Source: Candidatus Avelusimicrobium facis
GTDB lineage: Bacteria; Elusimicrobiota; Elusimicrobia; Elusimicrobiales; Elusimicrobiaceae
NCBI GenBank assembly: GCA_900762815.1
Contig: CAAFHX010000004.1
Span: 1-38,854, forward strand
Direction of reading: 5' to 3'
Length of the DNA: 38,854 nucleotides
Below the pieces are notes generated by a model. It ran no database searches, was not told where the DNA came from, and saw only the letters and a list, made by a program, of their open reading frames with translations. The position numbers and the translations under genes were made by a program. Below, piece after piece: positions 15,943 through 24,202 of this stretch (positions within the stretch are counted from its first letter, which is position 1; every line of letters begins with the position of its first letter).

Positions 15943-16310
15943 AAACAGGTGAGGTCTTTTCTACTGTTTTGTCTCCATCGGAACCTAAACGACACTTTTG
16001 GGTTGTTGTGTTGGCTGTTACTTCTGCTGGGGATTTAGTTTGTGCAAATATTACGTCGTATTGTTTTGACAAAACTACGCCGATATGTGAGGCAGAGTAC
16101 AGCTTGTTGACACAGCCTATCTCTTATGTAAATTATCCTCAGATGCGTATTGAAAAAGATGCCAATATTGAGGCTAAAATTAAAAATGGGTTGGCCAAAA
16201 GGTGCCATGCTGTTAGCAAGGATTTGCTAAAGCAAATTCACGCGGGAGCCGTAAGATCAAAACATACTCCAAACAATATCAAAGCTTTGTTGAAAAAGTA
16301 CTTGAAATAG
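15939..16310 (+). CDS. Putative toxin partner of the Panacea gene
   Basis: The 123-aa basic protein has no family I can name. Its first half is strand-rich (GEVFSTVLSP, HFWVVVLAV, GDLVCANITSY), in the order of an SH3-like beta barrel such as PemK/MazF or related toxins. The second half is helical and Lys-rich (IKNGLAKRCHAVSKDLLKQI). It overlaps the Panacea gene by ATGA, the normal order of antitoxin before toxin. It is followed by its own terminator, so the two form a closed bicistronic unit. A toxin role is inferred from position; a PanT-like toxin that blocks translation is one possibility. Confidence 0.6.
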   Translation: MKTGEVFSTVLSPSEPKRHFWVVVLAVTSAGDLVCANITSYCFDKTTPICEAEYSLLTQPISYVNYPQMRIEKDANIEAKIKNGLAKRCHAVSKDLLKQIHAGAVRSKHTPNNIKALLKKYLK

Positions 16311-16327
16311 TTTTCTCTAGAAATTCA

Positions 16328-16357
16328 GGCTCCTACAATGTAGGAGCCTAAGTTTTT
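16328..16357 (+). terminator. Terminator of the Panacea toxin-antitoxin operon
   Basis: GGCTCCTAC pairs with GTAGGAGCC around AAT. TAAGTTTTTT follows. Confidence 0.88.
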
Positions 16358-16370
16358 TGTGAAATAAAAT

Positions 16371-16571
16371 TTAATCCCCCCGCTGACAAATTTGCGTATA
16401 ACTTTTTAGCGCGCGTTTGTTCTGCGTGCATAGCTGCAGCAGCGCCGGGTCGCGCAGGTCAAAGCGTACTGCTGCGCACACATCAGCCCTTGTGATTTTG
16501 CTGCCCGCGCAACCACTCATCCAGCTCAGCATCAGACAAAGCAGCATTGCGGTCCACCACCTTTTGCACAT
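16371..16571 (-). CDS. Rz1-like outer-membrane spanin lipoprotein
   Basis: The 66-aa product has a signal sequence ending in a lipobox (LSWMSGC) and a short Cys-containing tail of about 40 residues. This is the form of an o-spanin lipoprotein that helps disrupt the outer membrane at lysis. Its first 89 bases lie inside the previous gene in another frame, the classic nested Rz/Rz1 layout. The ATG at 16571 is preferred over an in-frame GTG at 16577, since GGGGG is well placed only for the ATG. It lacks the Pro-rich tail of lambda Rz1, so the call is by context. Confidence 0.6.
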   Translation of the reverse strand: MCKRWWTAMLLCLMLSWMSGCAGSKITRADVCAAVRFDLRDPALLQLCTQNKRALKSYTQICQRGD

Positions 16572-16698
16572 ACTCACGCCCCCTTTTTTGCGCCTCTTTT
16601 TGTTTTAAGCGTTCACGCGCCGCGCCGGCGCGGTACATCGTCCGCCCAAAAGCAAAAAGGGCTACTATCGCCAAAGCGGCCACAATAGCCCATATCAT
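16483..16698 (-). CDS. Rz-like inner-membrane spanin candidate
   Basis: The 71-aa protein has one N-terminal membrane segment (IWAIVAALAIVALFAFG), then a basic helical stretch with coiled-coil character (ARERLKQKEAQKRGREYVQK) and an acidic end. It overlaps the lipoprotein gene and follows a holin-like gene (TAATG junction), as an i-spanin would. It is shorter than lambda Rz, so it may need its partner to span the periplasm. GAGGTG precedes the start. Confidence 0.6.
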   Translation of the reverse strand: MIWAIVAALAIVALFAFGRTMYRAGAARERLKQKEAQKRGREYVQKVVDRNAALSDAELDEWLRGQQNHKG

Positions 16699-17030
16699 TA
16701 TTTCACCTCATTCCCGGTGCGGGAGCCCGTATCTTCGCTCCCGGCCGCCGTTTCCGGCCAGCCGGTGCGTTTCTTGAACAGTTCGGCCACGGGTTTGAAA
16801 CACGGTCCAAAATCGGTGAGGAAATCATATACCTTGGCCCAAAACGCGTCGTCTTTTTGCGTTTTGGTCAGTTTGGCCACGGCCAGCACCACAGGTTGTA
16901 GCAACATCAGCAGTACATACGCCCCGCCGATGATAGCCAACCCCAAAGCTACGCCCTGGTATTGGTCGGTCAAGCCCAGCAAAAAGCTAAACAAACCGCT
17001 GAGCAGTTGCATCAATACATTTGTGTCCAT
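16698..17030 (-). CDS. Holin-like two-helix membrane protein
   Basis: The 110-aa protein has two hydrophobic segments: LLSGLFSFLLGL, and the longer ALGLAIIGGAYVLLMLLQPVV with VLAVA. A polar C-terminus (WAKVYDFLTDFGPC and charged tail) follows. Size, topology and position between a putative muralytic gene and the spanins suggest a holin that opens the inner membrane at the end of infection. A near-perfect AAAGGAGGTG lies upstream, the strongest RBS in the cassette. Confidence 0.65.
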   Translation of the reverse strand: MDTNVLMQLLSGLFSFLLGLTDQYQGVALGLAIIGGAYVLLMLLQPVVLAVAKLTKTQKDDAFWAKVYDFLTDFGPCFKPVAELFKKRTGWPETAAGSEDTGSRTGNEVK

Positions 17031-17042
17031 GGGACACCTCCT

Positions 17043-17444
17043 TTATTGAATTTCTAAATAAATTTTTTCGCCGTCGTCCACGCAGCGTTTCAACCGGGCG
17101 ACCAAGGCGTCCTCAGTCAGCCGGCTGGAGGTAATTTTCCCACGTTCTGTGTTCCAGCCGACCAAAATGCACCCGTGCGTATCGGCCACCGTATTTCCCG
17201 CGTGAAAGCGCACGCCGCTAAACCCCGGCACGCTCAACACCAGCGGCAGCACCCGCCGAAACCGCGGGGAATCGGTCAAAATCACTTCATACATCCCGGC
17301 CGGGATGGCGGTTAGCCCGGCCACCTTGACGCCGGGCACGCGCACGGGGTTTTCCAACGTATCGCAGAAGTCCTCTGCGTTTAAACGCAAGCGGCCGATG
17401 GTGTAGGTGGGGCGTTTGTATTTTCTAATTAGAGAGATGTTCAT
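17043..17444 (-). CDS. DUF5675 family protein, possible lysis enzyme
   Basis: The 133-aa product matches the DUF5675 pattern: YKRPTYTIGRL, TLENPVR, AIPAGMYEV, then VPGFSGVRFHAGN and DTHGCILVG. The His and the HGC are arranged a little like the H...S/T-HGC site of YkuD L,D-transpeptidases. That similarity and its place in the lysis cassette suggest it may act on peptidoglycan in place of a known endolysin, which this region otherwise lacks. Enzyme activity is inferred, not shown. It starts 20 bases inside the upstream gene's 3' end, with GGAG before the ATG. Confidence 0.7.
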   Translation of the reverse strand: MNISLIRKYKRPTYTIGRLRLNAEDFCDTLENPVRVPGVKVAGLTAIPAGMYEVILTDSPRFRRVLPLVLSVPGFSGVRFHAGNTVADTHGCILVGWNTERGKITSSRLTEDALVARLKRCVDDGEKIYLEIQ

Positions 17445-17700
17445 AATGTTGCTCCGTAATGCGTTTGTGGGCGGCGCGTACGCTGTCCTCTATGCGGGCC
17501 ACCTGCTCAGGCAGACCAACCAAGCGCTTTACTTCTTGTTCCACGCAGGCCGTGCGTTCCTGTAAGTGATTGTATGTGTCCTGCTTTTTTTCCAGCCGGG
17601 CGATGTCTCGGCGGACGGCTTTCATCTCTGCCCATAGTACGCCTGCCATGAATATGGCAAAAGCTATCTTGGCGTAGGCTTCCAAATTATCAAGGGTCAT
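17425..17700 (-). CDS. Small membrane protein with coiled coil, XhlA/holin-accessory-like
   Basis: From the ATG at 17700 the product is 91 aa: MTLDNLEAYAKIAFAIFMAG gives one N-terminal membrane segment. A coiled coil follows (RRDIARLEKKQDTYNHLQER, VEQEVKRLVGLPEQVARIED). The layout resembles XhlA-type holin accessory proteins, although in those the membrane segment is C-terminal. AAAGGAGA upstream fixes the start. It overlaps both neighbours. Confidence 0.55.
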   Translation of the reverse strand: MTLDNLEAYAKIAFAIFMAGVLWAEMKAVRRDIARLEKKQDTYNHLQERTACVEQEVKRLVGLPEQVARIEDSVRAAHKRITEQHYEHLSN

Positions 17701-17962
17701 GCGTTCTCCTTTCTGTTCGTTCAAAAACGCAAGGGACCTGTTTTAGAAAATCCCCTTGCGCGCGGGTATAATGCTTGCGCTGCGTCCAAGCCATGGCGGG
17801 GCGGTGGGGTCGCTCCTGAATAAATACCCATTGTTGCAGCGCGGCCTTTACAGAGTTGGGGGCAGCCGGGTTTAGCCAAAGCCCTATGCGCACCAAGCCG
17901 GTGTCCGGGCTTTCGGGGCCAATGTCATAAAAGGCGCCGTCTTCGGCCAGCCACCCCCGCAT
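17690..17962 (-). CDS. Unknown 90-aa phage protein
   Basis: I do not recognise it. It is a soluble, Trp-rich small protein (MRGWLAEDGAFYDIGPESPD, later IGLWLNPAAPNSVKAALQQW) placed between the receptor-binding protein and the lysis genes. Its stop overlaps the next start. Candidates are a tail-fibre assembly chaperone or a small tail part, purely from position. GAGG upstream supports the start. Confidence 0.5.
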   Translation of the reverse strand: MRGWLAEDGAFYDIGPESPDTGLVRIGLWLNPAAPNSVKAALQQWVFIQERPHRPAMAWTQRKHYTRAQGDFLKQVPCVFERTERRTHDP

Positions 17963-17965
17963 CGC

Positions 17966-19597
17966 TTACGCCTCGTCCGGTACAGCAGGCGTGATAGTTG
18001 TATTGTAGTCGTACTTACCATTAGATACATTTGCTTCTGTATATGAATACGGCATAAAGAACGTAGTAGCATTATTCAGTGTTTTTCTTAACTTCATTAA
18101 GAGTTGATTTTTTCTTATTTTGTACGAATGCAATTTCATTTCTGAGGAAGTAATGTGTGTTAACCTGAGCATATTTAAGTACACGTACTCATTATCTTCT
18201 CCGTAGTTTAAAATAATATATTCTGTATCTACTGTAAGCTGTGGTATTAATATGCTTATGTTATTGCCAACAGTAGCATTTTTAGTACTCGTATCGTATA
18301 TAATACTAGTAGACAACATTGGAGAAACTTGTATGTTATCGCCAATTTTAGATGGTATACATAAGACACTAGCTCTCGTTTTTGTATAGCCACCAGTACT
18401 AAGTTGACCTCTAGCTCTAATGTTTTTTGTTGCAGTACTAATGTTCAGATTTGTATCAATAAAAACTGGAGTCATTGCGACGTTATAAAAGCCGTCGCTA
18501 TTTGTTGAAGGTGTTACAGAATACACATTAGTATCAGACAAGCAAAAAATAATGTCGTTATACGTTTTACCTAAGCATCTATGCGTTCCATTTGCATAAT
18601 GTGAGTTCGATAAAGAAGTATTGTGGACTATTTTACTTGAATCAAACGTTATAACACCATCACTATCTTTGGAATAAGGTACTTTTGTAAATCCACATTT
18701 ACTATAATCTGTCGACACAAGTGTGCAAAATATATACTCACTCTTTATCATAGACGCTTCAGGCACTAATTGCTCATAAGCAGAATATATTGGATTGATA
18801 GGATTTATGCTGACGGTATATTTTGTCGCATTTTGATGGCTATATACAAACAAATCATTACCTGTTGGTTTTACAGCAATCAAAGAAGCATCATCGGACA
18901 CAACAAATTTGTCACTATAACTAATCTGGGAGAAATTATCTTTAAGTACTTGCCCCTCGTAAATAATAGGTCTCCCACTAGCTTCTTTATCCCAAAAATA
19001 TAAACCCATATTAGTTTTATTACCATCTATTACAAATATACCAGTACCGTTTTGACTTATATATATTGCTGGCGCACTGCTATATGGAGTTTCAAATGTA
19101 TAAGTAGCTGACGCTGTAGCAATTAAGTCATTGAAAGACATCTTTTTATATTCAGCTATATTAGACCTTTCAAATATGTATAATGTGCTTGCATTGCACA
19201 TAGCAATAATCCCAGCATCATATGCAGATACAGCAGTAGTATATTGAGTGTCTTGATACCATTGATAATTCTCTTCCAAGCATCCCACGATATTTTCCGT
19301 CGTCGTGTCTACCTCTAAGTTATTAACCTTGTCCGCCATCTGTATAAGTGTATCGGCGGCAGTGCTTTGCACGCCCTTGTTGGTCAAGGCTGTAGCAATG
19401 GCGTTTTTGCCCTGTGAAGTAGCATACTCCAGCTCCGCCAAGGCTCCCGTACTCAGCGCCTCTGCCACCGGGCCGACCAGTTGGCTGACGCTGCCGCGCC
19501 GGGCCTCTTGCCCCGTTGCCTGTGCCAGCGCCAGTTGGTCTGTAAGAGAGACCCCGGTCGCCGGGTCTAATTGTTGAATTGTTTTTGCCGTAGCCAT
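17966..19597 (-). CDS. Putative receptor-binding tail protein with a foreign C-terminal part
   Basis: The first ~95 residues (MATAKTIQQLDPATGVSLTD, later GKNAIATALTNKGVQ) look like a virion-attachment segment and have the GC-rich codon use of the other phage genes. From about residue 95 to the end, the gene becomes strikingly AT-rich (18000-19310). It encodes repeated beta-strand units (YTAVSAYD-type, IYISQNGTGIFVIDG, LIAVKPTGNDLFVYS), perhaps a beta-propeller. It sits at the distal end of the tail genes, where host-recognition proteins usually are. The composition break suggests that the tip domain was swapped in by recombination. AAAGGAG precedes the ATG. Confidence 0.65.
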   Translation of the reverse strand: MATAKTIQQLDPATGVSLTDQLALAQATGQEARRGSVSQLVGPVAEALSTGALAELEYATSQGKNAIATALTNKGVQSTAADTLIQMADKVNNLEVDTTTENIVGCLEENYQWYQDTQYTTAVSAYDAGIIAMCNASTLYIFERSNIAEYKKMSFNDLIATASATYTFETPYSSAPAIYISQNGTGIFVIDGNKTNMGLYFWDKEASGRPIIYEGQVLKDNFSQISYSDKFVVSDDASLIAVKPTGNDLFVYSHQNATKYTVSINPINPIYSAYEQLVPEASMIKSEYIFCTLVSTDYSKCGFTKVPYSKDSDGVITFDSSKIVHNTSLSNSHYANGTHRCLGKTYNDIIFCLSDTNVYSVTPSTNSDGFYNVAMTPVFIDTNLNISTATKNIRARGQLSTGGYTKTRASVLCIPSKIGDNIQVSPMLSTSIIYDTSTKNATVGNNISILIPQLTVDTEYIILNYGEDNEYVYLNMLRLTHITSSEMKLHSYKIRKNQLLMKLRKTLNNATTFFMPYSYTEANVSNGKYDYNTTITPAVPDEA

Positions 19598-19609
19598 AGT
19601 TTTTCTCCT

Positions 19610-20239
19610 TTATGCCAAAATTAAATTGCTGAGTTCTTTTGTGCTGTATAACTGCAGCTGCCCGGCCCGATAGCTGGGGGACACGTATTTTTCTGCTGTC
19701 GCACCGTCGGGTTGCGTCCACGGCGCCCAAGACTTAGCCAGCGTGTATGATGTGTCGCCGACATGCAGCACAATATTGTCATTGGCGGTGGCTTTCCAAA
19801 AATGGACTTGCACGGATTTTGCCGTAATATCCTCTGTAGAAATAGCGCGTGCGCCAAGGCCCGGTATTTCTATTACAAGCCCGTACCCACTTTGCCAGCT
19901 GTACCAAAATTTAACCAATCCGGGCACATGGAGCAATTCTCTATAGCTAGCCGTCTTGTCCGGCGTAAACGTAAACGACACATCAAAAGCACCTGTGCCT
20001 ATGTTACGGTTGCTCAGAGTGTCTTGCCGGAGGAGCGGTTGGTTCTTATAGTCCAAATACACCTCCGCGCCGGCCTTGAGATACACCCTTGGGCCCGCCA
20101 GCAGCAAATCCCCCTCCGGCGGGCGAAAGGGCGCATATACCAGCTTGTCGCCCAAGTACACCCGCACATTAGAGGTGCCGTCTGCCTTGCCCGGACCTAA
20201 GAACAGGGTTTGATTTTTTGTTCCTCGGTAAATGGGCAT
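19610..20239 (-). CDS. Unknown tail-region structural protein
   Basis: The 209-aa protein has many alternating strands (TSNVRVYLGDKLVYAPF, DLLLAGPRVYLKAGAEVYLD, and later VQVHFWKATANDNIVLHVGD). It looks like an all-beta tail or fibre part, with no motif I can assign. TAA of the upstream fibre gene and its ATG are adjacent, and GGAGGAAG in the end of that gene is its RBS. Role inferred from neighbours only. Confidence 0.5.
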   Translation of the reverse strand: MPIYRGTKNQTLFLGPGKADGTSNVRVYLGDKLVYAPFRPPEGDLLLAGPRVYLKAGAEVYLDYKNQPLLRQDTLSNRNIGTGAFDVSFTFTPDKTASYRELLHVPGLVKFWYSWQSGYGLVIEIPGLGARAISTEDITAKSVQVHFWKATANDNIVLHVGDTSYTLAKSWAPWTQPDGATAEKYVSPSYRAGQLQLYSTKELSNLILA

Positions 20240-21706
20240 TTAGGCTTCCTCCACAAAATACAGCGTGTCGGGGTCCTTGCTGGCTAGGGCGGCATATTCA
20301 TCCGCCGTGCCGCGCCAAAACGTTACTACGCCTTTATTGGTCAACAGCCCCAGAGCCCCGCTGGAATATTGCTTTGCCAAGTCCGCCGAAGTGGCCGCCT
20401 CGTTGGCGCTGGTTTGGGCCTTGAGGGCCTCGGCTTGCGCTTGCTCCACTTGCCCGGCAATGCCGCTGACGGCTTGCTCCGCCTGCTGCGCGGCGTGCTC
20501 TGCGGCCAAAACGGCGCTGCTGATTTGCTCGGTATAAAAGCTGCCCATTTTGTAATATACGGCCACAAAGCGGCTTTTGGGCGCGGTTTCGGCCCCGGCG
20601 AAGTGGCTGCCGGAAAGCTCCGTGTCCAGGTCCACCACATAGCGTTCGTTGCCCGCGTCTCCGTCTTGGCCTACGTAGGTGTTCCAGCGTTTGGATACCT
20701 TAAAGGGCGCGCTGGTGAGCGTATTGTTTCCGCGCCCGGGCAGGTGTATCATGCCTACCGTGCCTTGCATGCGGCGCAGGGTGTCCTCTTGGTAAGCGCC
20801 CAAGTTATCTGCGTCCACGGCCGGACGCAGGTAGTTATTGCTTTTGGGCAGATAAAAAGAGTAGGTCTCTTCGTCCAGCACATACCCCCCGCTGTCGCCG
20901 CACAGGGCAAAGCGCTGGTCATAGGCGTTTTTGGTGTAAAAGCGGCGCAGGGTGGTTAAGTTGACTTTGTAGGCAAATTGTTCCCCTTCCACTTCCTCGG
21001 TGCGCTCTACGGCCTCGGCGTATTCCTTGGCTAGTTGCTGGTATTGCTCCCAATACTTGCTTTTATAGCAGCGGGTGCCTTGCAGTTCCCAGCCTATGGC
21101 TGCGTCCCCGCTAAGCAGGTGGTCCAGCACAATCAGGGTAAAGGGCGGCACCGCCGCACCGACCGGGGCCCCCGTGGGCAGCAGCTGAAAGGCGTCCAGC
21201 ACCTTATTATAGAAGAAAATATACACCTGCCCTGCCTGCAGCATGCCCTCGCAGAGGTCTTGGTCATTTAAATAGACGGGCTTGGCGGGCAAGGTGTTAA
21301 GCTGTAAGGTGGTTTTGCCCGTGTTGCTGTGGGCCACCTTGACCCAAAGGAACATCCCCGTGGGCAGGCTTTGCGGCGCCGGGGCCAAATTGACTTTGAG
21401 GGCATTGGCCTCTTGGCTTACGTCTGCGCCGTAGTTAAACGTCCCGCTTTGCACTTGCTTGACGGTGGGCGCGTCTTGGGCCTCTTGCCCGTCCCCCAAC
21501 CCCTTAACGCGGTAGCCCCCCATTTTAAAGGGGCCGGAAGCCGTCTTTCGTCCGTCGGCCAAAAAGGCTTGGTTGAGGGCGTCGGCGGTGTCGTTTCCGT
21601 CGTCATCGTGGCGGCTGGCCAAAATGTCGATGTTGGCGTCGCGGTCGTCTTGCCACCCGGTGGCGCCATAAAGGCGCGTAAAATTTCCGTTCTCGTCAAA
21701 AGGCAT
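20240..21706 (-). CDS. Phage tail fibre protein
   Basis: The 488-aa protein opens with a segment often found in phage tail fibres: WQDDRDANIDILASRHDDDG, then ALNQAFLADGRKTASGPFKM and GGYRVKGLGDGQEAQDAPTV. A beta-rich middle follows, with one long helix late in the chain (AVLAAEHAAQQAEQAVSG, then QVEQAQAEALKAQTSANEAA) that could trimerise as a coiled coil. It closes with ALASKDPDTLYFVEEA, a common fibre ending. Directly joined to both neighbours (TAA|ATG). Good match for a tail fibre; receptor unknown. Confidence 0.75.
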   Translation of the reverse strand: MPFDENGNFTRLYGATGWQDDRDANIDILASRHDDDGNDTADALNQAFLADGRKTASGPFKMGGYRVKGLGDGQEAQDAPTVKQVQSGTFNYGADVSQEANALKVNLAPAPQSLPTGMFLWVKVAHSNTGKTTLQLNTLPAKPVYLNDQDLCEGMLQAGQVYIFFYNKVLDAFQLLPTGAPVGAAVPPFTLIVLDHLLSGDAAIGWELQGTRCYKSKYWEQYQQLAKEYAEAVERTEEVEGEQFAYKVNLTTLRRFYTKNAYDQRFALCGDSGGYVLDEETYSFYLPKSNNYLRPAVDADNLGAYQEDTLRRMQGTVGMIHLPGRGNNTLTSAPFKVSKRWNTYVGQDGDAGNERYVVDLDTELSGSHFAGAETAPKSRFVAVYYKMGSFYTEQISSAVLAAEHAAQQAEQAVSGIAGQVEQAQAEALKAQTSANEAATSADLAKQYSSGALGLLTNKGVVTFWRGTADEYAALASKDPDTLYFVEEA

Positions 21707-24202
21707 TTACTTTTCCTCCCGTTGCTTTTGCAGGGCGCGCGTATACGGCCGCGCCAAGAGTTCATTCAAGGCGCGCGCAAACGCCGCACCGTGCGTATCG
21801 GCCAGCTCATTGCTAGACAGGGCGGAAGCACTTAATCCTCCCGCTTGTGGGCTTATCAATGTTTTTACAAGGTCTGAGAAACGTAAGGGCTTGACAATGC
21901 GCTTGTTTTTGCCTATACTATTTAATAGGGAGAGCTCATTGCGCAATGAGTTTTCCTTTTGTAACCCGGTCACACCCCATGGATTAATAGCCAAAGGGAA
22001 CCGGGTTTTCTTTTCTCCTGATTTGATTTTGGCTTCCCATTCTTTTACATCTGGATTGAGCGCGTGCAATTGCCGGCCTTTCTTGCCATTTCCTATGGTG
22101 ATTAACTTTTCTTTTTTCCCCTCCGGGGTTTGTATTTCTTTTTTGTAATAATCCCACGAGGAAAAATCATTGCGTTGTTTATAGTTGGGGATGCCTTTCA
22201 GTGGCCGTCCTTGGGAATGTATGTCCCGAATGTACTGTATGTCATTGTAAGTTCGCCAATCGGGGCTTTGTTTAAAATGATCCCAAGTGGGTTTATTTAT
22301 TTTGGCCGGCTCCTCTCCTTTTTTTATCAGAGGTCCCCCGGCGCGCAGCAGATTAAAATGGGCGCGCCCCACCCGGCGGGCTACATCCAAGTCCCGCTTC
22401 ATGGCCTCATAACGTTGAGCGTTTAAGTATTTGGGGTCTGTCATCATCCTGGCTACTTCTTGCGCATTGGGCTCTGTGTAGCGGTCTATTTGGTCTGCCA
22501 GCCAGCGGCGGATTGTGCGCTTAGGCCCTAGGGCTGCGCGCCCCATGCTGGCGTGGCGTTCAGCGGTTTGACTGCCTCCCATCAGGCGGTTGGCGTTTTC
22601 TGCCGCCCGCGCCTCACGCTGGACCGTTTGCTGCAATTTGGGATAATCTATAGGTAGCAGTTTTAAACGCTGCAGGGTGTTTTGGTCAAACACCTTTTTG
22701 GGTAAATTTCCTTTTCCGCTTTTGAAATTATTGAAATTTTCCAACAATTTTTCCCGTGCGCCGTAGGTGTAGTATTGCTGTTCTTGTCGGCTCATACCAT
22801 CCAAATCAAAGCGTCGTTCACTGGTGCTGCCCGTGTGCAAGCGTTTGCCTTGGGCCATAGCGTCCTCCAGCTTTTTATAGCGTTCAAACACGCTGCGGGC
22901 CTGCTTATAGAGTGGATTTCGTGCGTCCACTTTGTCCAAAAAACCATTTTTTAATGACATAAGGTTTGCCACACGGGTCCCATCTTCATTACGGACCGCA
23001 CGGGAGATTTCACTGTCCATTAATTGCTTGGCGTAGTCCAGCACACGCATATGATTGTAGGGCAACCCCCGGGTGGCATTCTTCATGCCGGTGGTTTTAT
23101 AGACCCTTTCTATGTAGTCCAACTCATCCAGCGTCAAAGGCAGTTCATCCAAACGCACGCCCTTTCCGTCTTGTCCATAAATAGCTTTTTGATACAAGGG
23201 GCCGTCCTCGGCTTGTCGGGCCAGATTCATCTTTTCCAAGCGTTGGCTGTAACCTAAATTGCCAAAGTGGTCATCTATGGTATGTTCTAAGATACTGCGC
23301 TGTTGCCCCAGCCGTTTGTCCGTATAATCACGGTAGATCTGCGCGGCTTTGGGCTCATTGAGCTTAGTTCGTTCGGCCAGCCGCATCATCGGTTCATTGG
23401 CGCTGTCCAGTAATGCCCGGCCCTCTGAGATGGCCTGATTAATGGCGTCTTCTCCGGCGGCTTTAGACAAGGCATTGTAGGTCCTGTTTTTGTACGCATT
23501 CACCCCTTTGCGAATTAATTTTCCAGCACCCCGCGTGGCAAAGCCCCCCACGCCAAAAGCGCTGCCCAGCATGGCTCCGGGGGCAGCACCGGCTACGGCA
23601 CCCCGAAAGCCATCCGTTAAGTTTAATTGATCGGCGTCGTGAGTCAGCCCCGTGCCACCGCCGTATAATCCACCCCACTTGGCGCCCTCTTTTGCCCCTA
23701 CAGCGGCTGTTTTGAACAAGCGTGTTCCCACGCCCGTTCCTTTGGTGGCTGCCTTGGCAGCACTTGCCGCCGCTCCACCCAACAAGGCAGTGGCCAGCCC
23801 GCCACCAATTTCTCCCGCCATATTTAAGCCGGGGTGCTCTTTGGCAAAGGCTTGTTGCTCGCGCACAAAATCCCCCCGCCCCTCTTTGAAGTTCTTTAGG
23901 GGATTAAAGTCCGCCGCGTGCAAGGCCGTTCCCTCGGTCAAGGCCGCAATGGTTTTGGCCAAAGGGGCTATTAGGGTGTTGCTGGCTCCGGCCACCACAT
24001 CCCCCAGCCCAAAGGTCATCCCTTCCCCGGCCGCACGCAAGGTGTATTTGAGTTTATCGGCTGCGTCGTAGTTATCGGGTATTTTGTCCAAGCCCCGGCG
24101 TTTGACTTCAGCCCAGCGGGCCTGTTTGTCTGCCGGCAGGCGGTAGAGCAGCCCCCGGCGTTCTATCTCTTGATAGCGCGCAATTTTATCGTAGTCAATC
24201 AT
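21707..24202 (-). CDS. Large internal-virion/ejection-type protein with C-terminal nuclease-like domain
   Basis: The 831-aa protein begins with a segment seen in many podovirus ejection proteins (AGEGMTFGLGDVVAGASNTL, then the HPG and GEIGGGLATALLGGAAA stretch). It has a Gly/Ala-rich hydrophobic part (about 110-250) and long helices (to about 600). Residues about 612-725 are clearly homologous to the C-terminus of the 247-aa protein at 31667-32410: both share GRxxFNxLRA, KxWD, DF...WYxK/YYKK and GRxLxxxNPxVK. The pattern fits the BECR-fold (PBECR) nuclease-like domains described in polyvalent phage proteins. It could travel in the capsid and be injected. Domain identity is inferred by pattern, not by search. 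Confidence 0.65.
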   Translation of the reverse strand: MIDYDKIARYQEIERRGLLYRLPADKQARWAEVKRRGLDKIPDNYDAADKLKYTLRAAGEGMTFGLGDVVAGASNTLIAPLAKTIAALTEGTALHAADFNPLKNFKEGRGDFVREQQAFAKEHPGLNMAGEIGGGLATALLGGAAASAAKAATKGTGVGTRLFKTAAVGAKEGAKWGGLYGGGTGLTHDADQLNLTDGFRGAVAGAAPGAMLGSAFGVGGFATRGAGKLIRKGVNAYKNRTYNALSKAAGEDAINQAISEGRALLDSANEPMMRLAERTKLNEPKAAQIYRDYTDKRLGQQRSILEHTIDDHFGNLGYSQRLEKMNLARQAEDGPLYQKAIYGQDGKGVRLDELPLTLDELDYIERVYKTTGMKNATRGLPYNHMRVLDYAKQLMDSEISRAVRNEDGTRVANLMSLKNGFLDKVDARNPLYKQARSVFERYKKLEDAMAQGKRLHTGSTSERRFDLDGMSRQEQQYYTYGAREKLLENFNNFKSGKGNLPKKVFDQNTLQRLKLLPIDYPKLQQTVQREARAAENANRLMGGSQTAERHASMGRAALGPKRTIRRWLADQIDRYTEPNAQEVARMMTDPKYLNAQRYEAMKRDLDVARRVGRAHFNLLRAGGPLIKKGEEPAKINKPTWDHFKQSPDWRTYNDIQYIRDIHSQGRPLKGIPNYKQRNDFSSWDYYKKEIQTPEGKKEKLITIGNGKKGRQLHALNPDVKEWEAKIKSGEKKTRFPLAINPWGVTGLQKENSLRNELSLLNSIGKNKRIVKPLRFSDLVKTLISPQAGGLSASALSSNELADTHGAAFARALNELLARPYTRALQKQREEK

